From Nitrospinota bacterium (GTDB lineage Bacteria; Nitrospinota; Nitrospinia; Nitrospinales; VA-1), in the NCBI GenBank assembly GCA_009873635.1, contig WAHY01000013.1, forward strand, positions 1 to 61,625: a stretch of DNA of 61,625 nt. Reading direction: 5' to 3'. A program made the position numbers and the translations under genes. A model generated the notes under the pieces. It had not been told where the DNA came from and ran no database searches. It was given only the letters and a program-made list of their open reading frames with translations. Below, piece after piece: positions 18,848 through 28,386 of the stretch; the stretch's first letter is position 1; each line of letters opens with the position of its first letter.

Positions 18848-19267
18848 ATGAAACAAAAGCAGTTCAGGTTTACAGTTTCAACAAAAGGTCGTGGCATTTA
18901 TTCCATCAGCAGTGAAGTACGCAATTGGGTCCACCAACAAGATATTCAGTCCGGGCTCTTAACCCTCTTTATTCCCCACACATCTGCATCATTACTTATT
19001 CAGGAAAACGCCGACCCGGATGTTCTATATGATTTAAACCAGTTTTTCAACCGGTTGGTACCCGATGGAGATTCCCTCTTTAAGCACCAGTCAGAAGGTC
19101 CTGATGACATGCCTGCGCATATACGGTCCGCACTCACTCAAACCCAATTATCCATACCGGTAGAGCGAAATGAACCGAGCCTAGGTATCTGGCAGGGGGT
19201 ATACTTGTTCGAACATCGCACCCATCCACATAAAAGAACAGTAATTTTACATTTATCAGGAGAATGA
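18848..19267 (+). CDS. yjbQ: YjbQ/UPF0047 family protein
   Basis: 139 residues, the full length of this single-domain family. Conserved stretches: IPHTSASLLIQENADPDV (residues 42-59), SEGPDDMPAHIRSALT (82-97) and the terminal GIWQGVYLFEHRTHPHKR. Family members have weak thiamine-phosphate synthase activity in E. coli, but their main role is not settled. GAGGAAAAGGC precedes the ATG, a strong ribosome site. It is followed closely by the TPR lipoprotein gene, so a small operon is possible. Confidence 0.9.
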   Translation: MKQKQFRFTVSTKGRGIYSISSEVRNWVHQQDIQSGLLTLFIPHTSASLLIQENADPDVLYDLNQFFNRLVPDGDSLFKHQSEGPDDMPAHIRSALTQTQLSIPVERNEPSLGIWQGVYLFEHRTHPHKRTVILHLSGE

Positions 19268-19366
19268 TTGACAGGCCTACGTACCCAGTCTAAAATCACG
19301 ATAAAAATCCTTAAAATAAATCTGCCTGCGCGTTTTTCATTCATACGTTTTCCAAATTTTATTGCC

Positions 19367-20191
19367 ATGAGCTTGAACCTTGATTCCTTTGAACCAGACT
19401 CAACAAAAAAGTCTCCGGCTTTCAACTTAATTTTTTTATTATTTCTTTCGATTTTTTTTCTAGTCTCTTGCGGAAATGGAGACAGTGAAAAAGAAGAAAG
19501 GCCTGACCGCGCAAAAATGGAAGAGGCACAAAAAGCCTTTGATGAAGAAAACTATGACAAAGCTAAAAGCTCGGTAGAATACTTTCTTGCCCAATATCCC
19601 AAGGATGTTCAGGCCCTTTATTTTTACGCTCAAGTCCTGGTTGCAACGGATCAACTTTTAAAAGCAAGGGAAAAAGCCAATGAAATACTGGCAATCGACC
19701 CGGAACGACCTGAAGCGCAGGCAATTTTAGGCGAAGTCCATTATGGCAGAAAAGAATTCTCCCAGGCCTTGAAACTATCCCGGCAGGCCTTAAAGAAAAA
19801 CCCGAGTTTGCAAGTTCCCTACCGTGTAATTGGCGAAATTTACCTGAAGCAAGGGCAAGTGAAGGATAGTATTAAGGTTCTTTTAGAAGCTCAACGTCTT
19901 AAACCCGATGATGTGGAAACGCTTAAAAAATTGTCTGCCGCTTATATCAAAGACAAACAATACAAAGAGGCAAAAAAATACCTGGACAAAGCCATGGAGG
20001 TCGATGAAAACGTACCGGGTGTTCATTACAATATGGCAGTCGTTTACGCCAATTTGAACAATGGTCAAAAGGCCATGGAGCACGTTGAGCTTGCCTTGAA
20101 ATACTATATTGAATTAGATACTTTTTTCTGGATAGGAAAAGCGCGAGATATGAAAAGGCTGATTGCAAGGAAATTTAAAATCTCAGAATAG
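19367..20191 (+). CDS. TPR-repeat lipoprotein
   Basis: 274 residues from ATG 19367. The N-terminal hydrophobic stretch (FNLIFLLFLSIFFL) ends in the lipobox LVSC, giving a lipid anchor at about Cys 35. After a charged linker come about five tetratricopeptide repeats, for example EEAQKAFDEENYDKAKSSVEYF, AILGEVHYGRKEFSQALKLSRQAL and VHYNMAVVYANLNNGQKAMEHVELAL. Such proteins scaffold envelope assemblies; no partner is evident. An upstream in-frame extension to 19268 is less likely because it would bury the signal peptide. A sister TPR lipoprotein lies at 27652-28383. Confidence 0.85.
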   Translation: MSLNLDSFEPDSTKKSPAFNLIFLLFLSIFFLVSCGNGDSEKEERPDRAKMEEAQKAFDEENYDKAKSSVEYFLAQYPKDVQALYFYAQVLVATDQLLKAREKANEILAIDPERPEAQAILGEVHYGRKEFSQALKLSRQALKKNPSLQVPYRVIGEIYLKQGQVKDSIKVLLEAQRLKPDDVETLKKLSAAYIKDKQYKEAKKYLDKAMEVDENVPGVHYNMAVVYANLNNGQKAMEHVELALKYYIELDTFFWIGKARDMKRLIARKFKISE

Positions 20192-20228
20192 AATATATCA
20201 CCCACTTCAGCTTGCAGAAATTCTGGGA

Positions 20229-20531
20229 TCAACCCCTTCGATCACCTTGAAACATTCCCACAATAGCAAGCACTGCCATGCCAAAACCAAACAGGGAATA
20301 AATATATAGGCCCATGCTGGTGTTGCCCAGCAAATCGATAAAATAACTTCTGTTGAAAATAAATCCCCAGAAAAATACAAACGCGTAGGACACCATCAAG
20401 CCCAGCTTATGCCTTCCAAAAAGCATACAAAGAGTCATTAACAATGTAAAAAGAAGGACTTGGCCCAAAGGAATGGTAAGCGTTTTATCAGAGAGAAAAG
20501 CGCTTATCGGATCTTGAAAATTTACTGGCAT
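20229..20531 (-). CDS. Small inner-membrane protein
   Basis: 100 residues with three predicted membrane helices (about residues 21-39, 46-60 and 72-93) and little soluble sequence. No family recognised. AGGAG about nine bases upstream of ATG 20531 supports translation. It lies tail-to-tail with the TPR lipoprotein gene and upstream of nothing on its own strand, so it is probably a single-gene unit. Confidence 0.65.
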   Translation of the reverse strand: MPVNFQDPISAFLSDKTLTIPLGQVLLFTLLMTLCMLFGRHKLGLMVSYAFVFFWGFIFNRSYFIDLLGNTSMGLYIYSLFGFGMAVLAIVGMFQGDRRG

Positions 20532-20738
20532 AACTAATCACTCCTAGAAATAATTAGATCAGCTCTTCAAGTAAAATTCATTATAAACAATAGATCAGGT
20601 CAAATTCTTAAAAAAATCCAGTCGGCTTGAAAAAGAATTTACGAATAAATGTTTTATCCCAAAAACGATAAAACGGCTCTCATAAAAAAATCATCAGGGA
20701 GGTGATGGAATACCCGGTTTTATATCAGGGGGGCTGTT

Positions 20739-21074
20739 TCAATCCCCAACACGGGGTAGTTTATATTCCGAAGCTTTTGTCAATGAGGTCTGATAGATAA
20801 ATCCACCTGCCGGTTTATTGAGTTCCCCATGAAAAAAAATGAATGAAAAAATTTCATCAGCTCTTTCAGAGTCAACGATAACTGTCAATACATCCTGTTC
20901 CGACCAGGCTCCATAATCTTTAACACTCTCAACAGTACGCAACCCTCTTCCGGTATGCACATTGGTGGAATCAATATTTTTTTCTTTGTGCAAAATTTCC
21001 ACCAGCCTGATGCCTGCCCCTTTCGGCAAAAAACAGGTGATGAGCTTTATATCTTTTGTGAGTTGGTTTTTCAT
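20739..21074 (-). CDS. PII-like regulatory protein (second of pair)
   Basis: 111 residues with a PII-type ferredoxin-like fold pattern: KLITCFLPKGAGIRLVEILHKE, a THVHTGRG-like turn, DVLTVIVDSERADEIFSFIF, then GFIYQTSLTKA. It starts nine bases after the upstream PII-like gene, in the same operon as the DUF1538 transporter. PII-like proteins near transporters usually bind them in response to nucleotides; that is inference here. The start is ATG 21074, with an in-frame TTG three bases earlier. Confidence 0.75.
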   Translation of the reverse strand: MKNQLTKDIKLITCFLPKGAGIRLVEILHKEKNIDSTNVHTGRGLRTVESVKDYGAWSEQDVLTVIVDSERADEIFSFIFFHGELNKPAGGFIYQTSLTKASEYKLPRVGD

Positions 21075-21083
21075 CAAGAGTTT

Positions 21084-21473
21084 TTATGAAGCATTATCTG
21101 CTTTTTCATCTTTATCCACCGCAAACTTTTCCAGCACGTCTGGTGGAATATAAGTAGCGGCTTTATCAAGCGGTGTAATATACATGATTCCCATTCCCGG
21201 GGTATCAAGATTACCCGCCAGATACATGCGTTCAAAAACACGTTCTACCTGTTCCTTGGAGACCACAATATCGATCACCTCTTTTTCCACTTCCACCGCG
21301 ACCCCAAGAATGCCGAGTCGCTCTCTCACACCCATGCCACGAGCGAAGTGAACGGTTGCTCCCTGAGCACCCGCTTCACGGGCCGCCTCGATAATGGTAT
21401 CCGCAACCCCGCGTTGCACAATACAAGTGATTAGGGAAATATCAGTTAAAACAGTTATCTCTCTCAAGCTCAT
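21084..21473 (-). CDS. PII-like regulatory protein (GlnB-like fold)
   Basis: 129 residues. Pattern: LITCIVQRGVADTIIEAAREAGAQGATVHFARG, then the T-loop-like GVRERLGILGVAVEVEKEV, VIDIVVSKEQVERVFERMY, and GMGIMYITPLDKA. This matches the beta-alpha-beta / T-loop / beta-alpha-beta plan of PII proteins, though the uridylylation Tyr context of classical GlnB is absent. Its ATG overlaps the transporter stop codon by four bases (ATGA), so synthesis is coupled. Likely a small-molecule-responsive modulator of the adjacent DUF1538 transporter. Confidence 0.8.
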   Translation of the reverse strand: MSLREITVLTDISLITCIVQRGVADTIIEAAREAGAQGATVHFARGMGVRERLGILGVAVEVEKEVIDIVVSKEQVERVFERMYLAGNLDTPGMGIMYITPLDKAATYIPPDVLEKFAVDKDEKADNAS

Positions 21474-23236
21474 CCAACAGCCTCCTGTCCTTTAAGAAGG
21501 TCGATCCGTTTTAAATTAGCTTGCCGGGTCTTATATTGAATCCACAGCCCCATAATCAAAACCGACAAGATTGGACAGATGGAGGCCATAGACAAAATAC
21601 CAAAACCTTCGATGGCCTCAACAGCATTACCAAACCCCAGACCCATCGCCAATACTAGAGGAACCGTTACAGGGCCGGTTGTCACACCCGCACTGTCCCA
21701 GGCAACATTCACAAACTCTTCTGAAGAAAATACAGTCAGTATAATTCCGAGGATATAGCCCGGTATTAAAAGATAAGAAATTGGAATATCAAAAATTATT
21801 TTTAAAACACCCAGGCTGATACCAAACCCAACTCCTGTTGAAACAGCCATCATGAGCATCTTTTTTCGAAACGCCCCATTTGTGAGATCTTCAACAGTTT
21901 GTCCCAATGCGTTCAATGCCGGTTCAGCCAAAGTTGCCCCAAAGCCCAGAATCCATGCAAAGAACACTGCAATAAAAACACCTATTGAATAAGCATATAA
22001 CGGAGAACCTTTTACATTCTCCAAAGTGATAAAAGCTGCTGGCACAAAACTTCCGGACTGGCTACCCAATTTGGCCAAACCATAACTCAAACCTATGTTG
22101 AAAATAATCATGCCTATCAGGGAAAGAAAAAGTCCGTAAGCAAGAATACCCGGTTCATGAATTTTTTCCCGCAATAATAACTTGAGCACCAGAAATAAAA
22201 AGAGCACCAGAGGCACAATAGAACGGGCACCTGCGATGATCTCAGCATAGGGTGTTTCCTGCATCCAGCTCGACCCGGCCTGGGTCACCACAAGCTGGCT
22301 TGCTTCAATAATTGATTCCGGACTTACCACCATGGAAACATATATTGCCAGTCCCATCACCCCAATAATTGGAAAAACGGATGCCAGGGTCACAATACCA
22401 AAACCTGACAGCGAAGAATTTCCCTTACCTGCTGCCGAGGCAATACCAATTCCCAGGGATAAAACCAGTGGCACGGTTACAGGGCCTGTTGTAACCGCTC
22501 CGCAATCCCAGGCCAATCCCAGAATTTTACTCAACTCAGGGTCCATCATACAAAACACGGTCAGCCCCAACGTAGGAAGCAGGGCGGTGTAGATCATGGG
22601 TTTGAGGCTCCAGCCATAAAGGAAACGCATGGTGCCAAGAACAGCAGCCAATCCGACACCAATCCCTACTACCAGGACAAGCTGACCTGTCCAGTTATTG
22701 AGCAGTGTATAAAGGTAAGGGGCTTTGCGGACATCAACAATGGACCCAACCGCCTGAAGGGCACCAATCGCCGGCTCGGCAAAGGTAACGCCGATACCCA
22801 GCAAAAACGCTATGAACAAAACAACTCCAAGGCTGGATTTTTTTGGCAGGGTGTGCCCGATCACTTCCCCAAAAGGCATGAGCCCAAGTTTCAAACCTTC
22901 CATGAAAATCATCAAGCCGAGAATAACCGCAATCAATCCGGCTGTGATAACACCATGCTCCAGTACATTTTGCCGAAGAATAAGAACCTGAAACAGGAAG
23001 AGATAAGCAGCCAGAGGAACAACAGCTTTAATCTGGCTCATCAGTCGTAACCCTACATAGGGACCAAGAAGACGATACATATCAATACTTCGAAGTTGTA
23101 TCTTCCTGGGATGGTAGGGAATTTCTTTTCCCTCTTCATCATAAGCAACGGGTGGCGTCAACAAATTATAAGAAAGAGAGTTTTGCTTAAGGCTGACCTC
23201 TCTGACAAAATCTCCAAATCTAATTTTATGAGCCAT
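21470..23236 (-). CDS. Duplicated DUF1538 membrane transporter (UmpAB-like)
   Basis: 588 residues, about 14 membrane helices. Two halves each carry the same signature: GVTFAEPAIGALQAVG with AWDCGAVTTGPVTVPLVL, and GATLAEPALNALGQTV with AWDSAGVTTGPVTVPLVL. This is a tandem DUF1538 protein. In Halomonas a two-gene DUF1538 system (UmpAB) was reported as a Na+(Li+,K+)/H+ antiporter; here both units are on one chain, and the cytoplasmic N-terminus of about 65 residues is extra. It heads a coupled operon with two PII-like genes. Transport of Na+ or K+ against protons is inferred from family. Confidence 0.85.
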   Translation of the reverse strand: MAHKIRFGDFVREVSLKQNSLSYNLLTPPVAYDEEGKEIPYHPRKIQLRSIDMYRLLGPYVGLRLMSQIKAVVPLAAYLFLFQVLILRQNVLEHGVITAGLIAVILGLMIFMEGLKLGLMPFGEVIGHTLPKKSSLGVVLFIAFLLGIGVTFAEPAIGALQAVGSIVDVRKAPYLYTLLNNWTGQLVLVVGIGVGLAAVLGTMRFLYGWSLKPMIYTALLPTLGLTVFCMMDPELSKILGLAWDCGAVTTGPVTVPLVLSLGIGIASAAGKGNSSLSGFGIVTLASVFPIIGVMGLAIYVSMVVSPESIIEASQLVVTQAGSSWMQETPYAEIIAGARSIVPLVLFLFLVLKLLLREKIHEPGILAYGLFLSLIGMIIFNIGLSYGLAKLGSQSGSFVPAAFITLENVKGSPLYAYSIGVFIAVFFAWILGFGATLAEPALNALGQTVEDLTNGAFRKKMLMMAVSTGVGFGISLGVLKIIFDIPISYLLIPGYILGIILTVFSSEEFVNVAWDSAGVTTGPVTVPLVLAMGLGFGNAVEAIEGFGILSMASICPILSVLIMGLWIQYKTRQANLKRIDLLKGQEAVG

Positions 23237-23385
23237 GCAATACCCTAAAAATCAGTGAGAAATTTTCTTCATGCCTAACTTTATAGAGTTTATGCGGTCT
23301 ATATTATTCCCTAAAACACTATAATATATTTTTATAGCAGGAAGGCAATCGTTAAAGACCATCCCTTAATCATAAATATTGGGTT

Positions 23386-25863
23386 TCAGCCCACACCATC
23401 CATATCAATTCTTTTGTCCGCAGTTTCAATTACAGTTTGTCGAACTTCAGGATTATCCTCAAGAAACAATTTAAAATCAGAATCGCTGAGGACAAGAAGA
23501 TCACAGAACCCCAAGGCCTTGACAGTAAAGGTTCTTGGATTGTTTGTGATCAATGCTAATTCACCAAAAAACTCTCCGCTGCCCAGTTGTACAGGTTTCG
23601 GGGAAGTCTCTACCTCAATACATCCCGAAGAAATAAAATACATATGATGGCCAATATCACCTTTTTTTACTATTGTTTCTCCCGGCATCGCCAACATGGG
23701 TTTAAGCAGACGGGAAATATGAGCCAAACGATCAGGGGGAAAACCAGAAAACATGGAAACCCCTCGCACCAGTTTTTCGGGTTCCAGGTGAAGGTCCAGT
23801 TCCGGGCGGGGTGCCATTTTCCTAACCCGGGCTTGCAAGTCAGACTCCAGACTTTTAAATACCTCGCCACTTATGACTGTTTCCCCACGCAGTTGCTCAT
23901 AATCCGCCTCTTGGATCCTTATCGCCGTATGGCTTAAATAGCGTTTTTGCAACATGGAAAAATAATCAGGATACTGCAATTGCAACATATTCAGCGCCTG
24001 TTCTGTTGTTTTAAGGCGGTAGTCCAGTAAAGACTTTAAAGTTTCTGTAGATTTTTCTCCAATAAACGGTTTCATTTTCGGTAGAGCTGTTAACAAATCT
24101 TCCCTCATTACTGTCTGGCTTGAAAGAAGAATTTCAAACCGGTCCGCAATGTGCTCTGAAAGTTTCCTGCTTATGCCCAGCTTACGATGACAGGCAAGAG
24201 CGAATCTGAATCTCCAATTGAATTCCAGAAGTTTATTAGAAATTACCTGGTATCCTTCTCGCGCGTCTCCCGTTTGCAATCCATCCAACATATCTTCTAC
24301 CTGGACTAACAGTCGTCGGATTATATAAGTAGATATAAAGCCCTCTTCAAATTGCTTGAGGTACCCCGCTCTCTCAAGAGCGCATAAATCTAAAAGACCG
24401 ACCCTGATCCAATCATTTTCAGAAAGCTCTTTCGACTGACTTAACAGCTCATCAACTTCTTTTTTATCACCCTGGTATTGCCTCAAAATATCATCTGAAA
24501 GGTCAGAGTTTATATTGTAGCTACTGGTCTTGTTCTTTAATGTATTTTGAATTTTAGTCAACGAATGCTTTAATGCTCGGTTTCTAATTATCTGGTCAAT
24601 GGGGCTTAGCAGATTCAAACCAAACAGGTTCAATAATGCCCCGATAGTTGTTGCATTGACTAACAAGGTAAACAATACAAAACCTGTCACAAGTATCCCT
24701 ATGAACCTTTGTGCGTCAGGGCCGAAAGACGCATTCTCCATGACAGATAATGCCAAAGCTAATGAAACAGCACCCCTTAAACCTCCCCAAAGCATTATTC
24801 CTTTATAAGCTTTGCTGATATTTGCGCTTGAATGCCATCTTTCAAATAAAGGAAGAACAACAAACAGGATCAAGGCTCTTGCACCAAAAGCTGCAAGCAC
24901 CAGCACCCCAAGCAAAAGCCATTCGTTCAGGCTGATGCTTCCCATAATCTTCGGAACCACCATCCCCACCAGAATAAAAATAATTGAATTGGCCCAAAAG
25001 GCAAAATGATCCCATGTCTCATGCAGTTTTTCCCAGGTTTCCGGTGAAATGGTGGAGTGACCGTATGACCCCACTACTAAAGCCGCCCCCACAACCGACA
25101 TCACGCCGGAAACATGAAAATAATGTTCAGCCAGAATGAAAGAGATATAAGCCAGCGACAAGGTTAGAGTTATTTGAACAAGAGGATATTGTCCCATTTT
25201 AGATAAAACAGAACAAAACACTCGACCGATGAAAAGTCCTGCAAGTATTCCCAGCAGGAAAACTTTCACAAAAGATTGAATGCCGGAAAAAACACTTCCC
25301 CTGGAGTCTCCTGTAAGAATGGCGGTTAATATACCGAACAGGACAATCGCCGTAGCATCGTTAAACAGGCTTTCACCCTCCACGAGTATCGACAATCTTT
25401 TTGGAGCCTGAAGCTCTTTGAAAATTGCCATCACCGCAACCGGGTCTGTTGCTGAAACTATAGCTCCCAAAAGAAGGCAAAGAATAAGTGAAGTCCCGGA
25501 AACCCAATGAAGCGTATAACCCACCATTATGGCTGAAATCAGCAAGCCGACAACAGCAAGCAGAAGAATGGGGGCGATATCATCGACCAGCCGATGCGCA
25601 TCAATACCCAATGCCGCCTCAAAAACCAATACGGGAAGAAAGATGAAAAGGACTGCATCGGAGGAAATGTGAAAGGAATTCAGGCTAACAAGAAAGTCAT
25701 GGAGAATTCCCAGGTGCTGTATATCAATTCCCCATTGAGTGGAAACTCCAAGCAGGCAACCTGTTAACGCAAGCAATACAGTGTATGGAATATTAAGGCG
25801 ATGCGATGCGGGGAACATCAGGACAGCCAGCCCTAATAAACCACTAAGTCCTAATATTGGCAA
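23386..25863 (-). CDS. CPA1-type Na+/H+ antiporter with cytoplasmic cyclic-nucleotide-binding domain
   Basis: 825 residues. Residues 1-420 are a CPA1 antiporter of about 12 helices, with FIFLPVLVFEAALGID, the ATDPVAV motif and EGESLFNDATAIVLF containing the family's ND ion-binding pair. Residues 430-680 are a helical cytoplasmic region. Residues 690-815 are a cyclic-nucleotide-binding (Crp-like) domain: MFSGFPPDRLAHIS, ETIVKKGDIGHHMYFISSG, GSGEFFGELALITNNPRTFTV. The PRTFTV part of the phosphate-binding cassette is close to the canonical RxA, but ligand binding is unproven. The first possible codon is TTG 25863, directly after an in-frame stop, with no clear ribosome site; ATG at residue 17 is an alternative but would clip helix 1. 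Confidence 0.9.
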   Translation of the reverse strand: MPILGLSGLLGLAVLMFPASHRLNIPYTVLLALTGCLLGVSTQWGIDIQHLGILHDFLVSLNSFHISSDAVLFIFLPVLVFEAALGIDAHRLVDDIAPILLLAVVGLLISAIMVGYTLHWVSGTSLILCLLLGAIVSATDPVAVMAIFKELQAPKRLSILVEGESLFNDATAIVLFGILTAILTGDSRGSVFSGIQSFVKVFLLGILAGLFIGRVFCSVLSKMGQYPLVQITLTLSLAYISFILAEHYFHVSGVMSVVGAALVVGSYGHSTISPETWEKLHETWDHFAFWANSIIFILVGMVVPKIMGSISLNEWLLLGVLVLAAFGARALILFVVLPLFERWHSSANISKAYKGIMLWGGLRGAVSLALALSVMENASFGPDAQRFIGILVTGFVLFTLLVNATTIGALLNLFGLNLLSPIDQIIRNRALKHSLTKIQNTLKNKTSSYNINSDLSDDILRQYQGDKKEVDELLSQSKELSENDWIRVGLLDLCALERAGYLKQFEEGFISTYIIRRLLVQVEDMLDGLQTGDAREGYQVISNKLLEFNWRFRFALACHRKLGISRKLSEHIADRFEILLSSQTVMREDLLTALPKMKPFIGEKSTETLKSLLDYRLKTTEQALNMLQLQYPDYFSMLQKRYLSHTAIRIQEADYEQLRGETVISGEVFKSLESDLQARVRKMAPRPELDLHLEPEKLVRGVSMFSGFPPDRLAHISRLLKPMLAMPGETIVKKGDIGHHMYFISSGCIEVETSPKPVQLGSGEFFGELALITNNPRTFTVKALGFCDLLVLSDSDFKLFLEDNPEVRQTVIETADKRIDMDGVG

Positions 25864-26022
25864 CTAGATTGGACCCAAGGGGTCTAACTTAATTAATTGG
25901 ACTTACCTGGTACCTACCAAAATCAGAGGGAAAACTTTTATTCTCTATTATTAGAGGCAGCGAAAATTAAAATATTCTATTCATATTCAATGTTTTCTGA
26001 TATTAAGAAGCATTTCTTTTGC

Positions 26023-27012
26023 TCACAAAATTACCAACAGCCCTTTCCGAATTAAGATCACCACTAGAAGAACCAGCAGTGAGACCGCCCAAAGAACCAG
26101 ATAGGTCACCATTGACTGGTTGGCCTTTTGTTTTTCAAGCCAACTGCGGGGTTTCACACCACGAACCCAGAACACAACCTTGGCGGCAAGGTTCACACTT
26201 ACGATATTGACTGCCAAAAGCAAAGCCGCCCCCAATGCAAGCCTGGGTTGACCAGCACCCATCATCAGTCCCAATGTAGCAGTAGGAGGTAACAGAGCCA
26301 CTGCCACCATCACCCCCACAAGTACACTCGCAAGCCCAGTTGTTAAAGACAAGACTGCCGCAGCCCCTGAAGCTAAAGCAAGCACCACAGAGTCTAACCC
26401 TACATCAGTGCGAGCAATCAATTCATGGCTTTCCAGGTTGATTGGATAAATAATCCCTATAATTATTGAAAGCGAAAGCGCCAGGGTAACTCCCGCTATT
26501 GTGGTTTTAGTCGCTTGCCACATCAGGGCCATATCACCCAGTGCAGCTCCCAACGCAAGAGCCATGTTCGGCCCAAGAAGAGGAGCAATCACCATAGCCC
26601 CGATGACCACCGCAACATTGTCTTCCAGCAAACCGATGGCGACAACCACAGTTGAGAGAAATACCAACAGCAGATAGGTTGAATCCAGATTCGCGTTCCT
26701 GACAACATCGTTATAGAGCTCTTCGCGGGTGGTTGTAACTGTTTTTCTGGTTTCTTCGTCAGAGGGTTCTTTCTCCTTTCTTGGTAATGCAGCTTCGAGT
26801 TGCAGAACAAGAATTCTTGAAGATTCTCCCAACAAACCCTGCAGGGCATCCAGCACGGATTGTCGTTTCGCATCGTTAACAAGAAGGCGGATCAATTGCC
26901 TGTCTTGCTGATCCGGGGCTCCTATCCAGTTAATCTCCAACTCATGCTGATCAGCAATACTGGTGACCGGACCCATATTCTGCTTATCTGTAATCACTTC
27001 AATTAATTTCAT
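26023..27012 (-). CDS. DUF389 / TIGR00341 family membrane protein
   Basis: 329 residues. N-terminal 85 residues form a soluble ACT-like ferredoxin domain; a linker and then about seven membrane segments follow. The core has VVIGAMVIAPLLGPNMALALGAALGD and the repeat-like GLASVLVGVMVAVALLPPTATLGL that typify this uncharacterised family. ACGGAG lies about seven bases before ATG 27012, a good ribosome site, and a small hairpin (ACGGG/CCCGT at 27026-27040) sits in the leader. It ends a minus-strand run of ion-transport genes; function of the family is unknown. Confidence 0.85.
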   Translation of the reverse strand: MKLIEVITDKQNMGPVTSIADQHELEINWIGAPDQQDRQLIRLLVNDAKRQSVLDALQGLLGESSRILVLQLEAALPRKEKEPSDEETRKTVTTTREELYNDVVRNANLDSTYLLLVFLSTVVVAIGLLEDNVAVVIGAMVIAPLLGPNMALALGAALGDMALMWQATKTTIAGVTLALSLSIIIGIIYPINLESHELIARTDVGLDSVVLALASGAAAVLSLTTGLASVLVGVMVAVALLPPTATLGLMMGAGQPRLALGAALLLAVNIVSVNLAAKVVFWVRGVKPRSWLEKQKANQSMVTYLVLWAVSLLVLLVVILIRKGLLVIL

Positions 27013-27090
27013 AGATCTCCGTGAAACGGGCCGTACCCGTATCGAGGTGGGAAGAAAATGTTTTCAACCTTTGACGCTTGCGCCAGGCAG

Positions 27091-27327
27091 TTAATTCATT
27101 TTCTTTGTTTGAAGGTTGGAGATGTTACGCATGATCTGCTCGTTGCATGCTGCGCATAAATACCATTCACCCGAAAAAATCCAACATTCTTCTTCAACCC
27201 AGAGGCGCGCATCTTCTTTACTTTCACAAAATTCCCCGGCCTCTTCACAACCTTCAGCAATTTTCAACTGGCAGGGAACCGCGAACCCCCCATCTCCGTC
27301 CTCTATATATTTAATTTCATCCGACAT
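27091..27327 (-). CDS. Small Cys-rich acidic protein, WIFSG family (paralogue 1)
   Basis: 78 residues, acidic, with seven Cys. The C-terminal half (WVEEECWIFSGEWYLCAACN, then MRN) closely matches the protein at 57284-57562 (WVEDECWIFSGEGWFCNECN, MRN). Spacing of the Cys pairs (GCEE...FC and CxxxxxxxxxxxCxxC) suggests a small zinc-binding fold. No known family was recognised. A role in metal or redox sensing is conceivable but unsupported. Confidence 0.7.
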   Translation of the reverse strand: MSDEIKYIEDGDGGFAVPCQLKIAEGCEEAGEFCESKEDARLWVEEECWIFSGEWYLCAACNEQIMRNISNLQTKKMN

Positions 27328-27651
27328 GGTCTTTTCCTATTCAATTATGGATACAAAGTATCCTTTTGGAGTACCTCTAAATATTGCCTTTGGCCATGAG
27401 CGACCCTTATGAAATAAAAGGACGCGAGTTGCCATAAAGTAGAATCACAGAATTAATAGTGATTCCCATTAATTATTAATCTGAGCGGCACTGAGAACTT
27501 TTCAATGCTTCAGACCATCATGATTATAATAAACTCTTACCTGTAATAAAAGCGTAGGCCCTTAATTGATGAAATTCATGAGCGCTTGCCAAATCATTCC
27601 GGATCAGGTAGAAATGGAACTAACTTGAAACATTTCAACGAGAGCAGAATT
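27328..27651. other. Intergenic region between divergent genes
   Basis: About 320 bases, AT-rich, separating the small Cys protein from the TPR lipoprotein. It should contain both promoters. No clear -35/-10 pair, hairpin or remnant gene was recognised. Confidence 0.3.
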
Positions 27652-28383
27652 GTGCCTTTTTTTTCTTCTAGACTTTTATACCGAAATTTCCTCGCCTTTA
27701 GTCTTTTAGTTTTATTCATCGGTTGCGGGGAAAGTGAAGGCCCCTCTTCTCAACCCGAAAGCCCTCAGGAACTAATCATCAATGCCACTGAAAAACAAAG
27801 AATAGGGGCTTTTAATGAAGCCGTTGAAATTTTAAACCAGGCCCTGAAGCTGAGCCCGGATTCTGTAGAGGCTTATTACAGGATGGGGCGGGTTCATGAT
27901 GAAGCCGATAATAGAGATGAGGCAATTGCCGCATTTAAAAAAGCTCTCCAGATCGAACCTGATAACCTGAAGGCCCGATTAGGACTGGGAGATGTTTATT
28001 CAAAAATGACACGGAACGATCTGGCGGTGGCAGAATTTTTAAAAGCCGAAGCTCAAAGACCAGACGATACTGAACTTCTCTTTAAAATTGCCCTGGAATA
28101 TTGGTATGACCAGAAACTCAACGAATCAGCAAAATATTACCAGAAGATACTTGCCATCGAACCAGATCATGTCCAATCCCACTTGAATTTAATAAGCGTG
28201 TACGAGAAATTGAAAAACTGGGATAAAGCCATTGAGGAAATTGAAATCTCCAAACGGTTGGGAAGGGAAACCAACAACTATCAGGCTATTGCAATTGCAG
28301 AAAGAAAATTGGCTTTTATAAAAGGACGAATGGGCATGAGTGAAAAGGACTACAAACGTAAAACCCAACCACCGTTCGACTAA
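27652..28383 (+). CDS. TPR-repeat lipoprotein
   Basis: 243 residues from GTG 27652, chosen because the signal peptide (RLLYRNFLAFSLLVLFIGC, lipobox LFIGC) then starts properly and GAGAG lies about ten bases upstream; longer in-frame TTG starts at 27586 and 27625 exist. After the lipidation Cys come about five tetratricopeptide repeats, such as AYYRMGRVHDEADNRDEA and ARLGLGDVYSKMTRNDLA, and a C-terminal basic tail. Same architecture as the lipoprotein at 19367-20191. It ends four bases before the convergent 55-residue peptide gene. Confidence 0.82.
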   Translation: MPFFSSRLLYRNFLAFSLLVLFIGCGESEGPSSQPESPQELIINATEKQRIGAFNEAVEILNQALKLSPDSVEAYYRMGRVHDEADNRDEAIAAFKKALQIEPDNLKARLGLGDVYSKMTRNDLAVAEFLKAEAQRPDDTELLFKIALEYWYDQKLNESAKYYQKILAIEPDHVQSHLNLISVYEKLKNWDKAIEEIEISKRLGRETNNYQAIAIAERKLAFIKGRMGMSEKDYKRKTQPPFD

Positions 28384-28386
28384 AAC

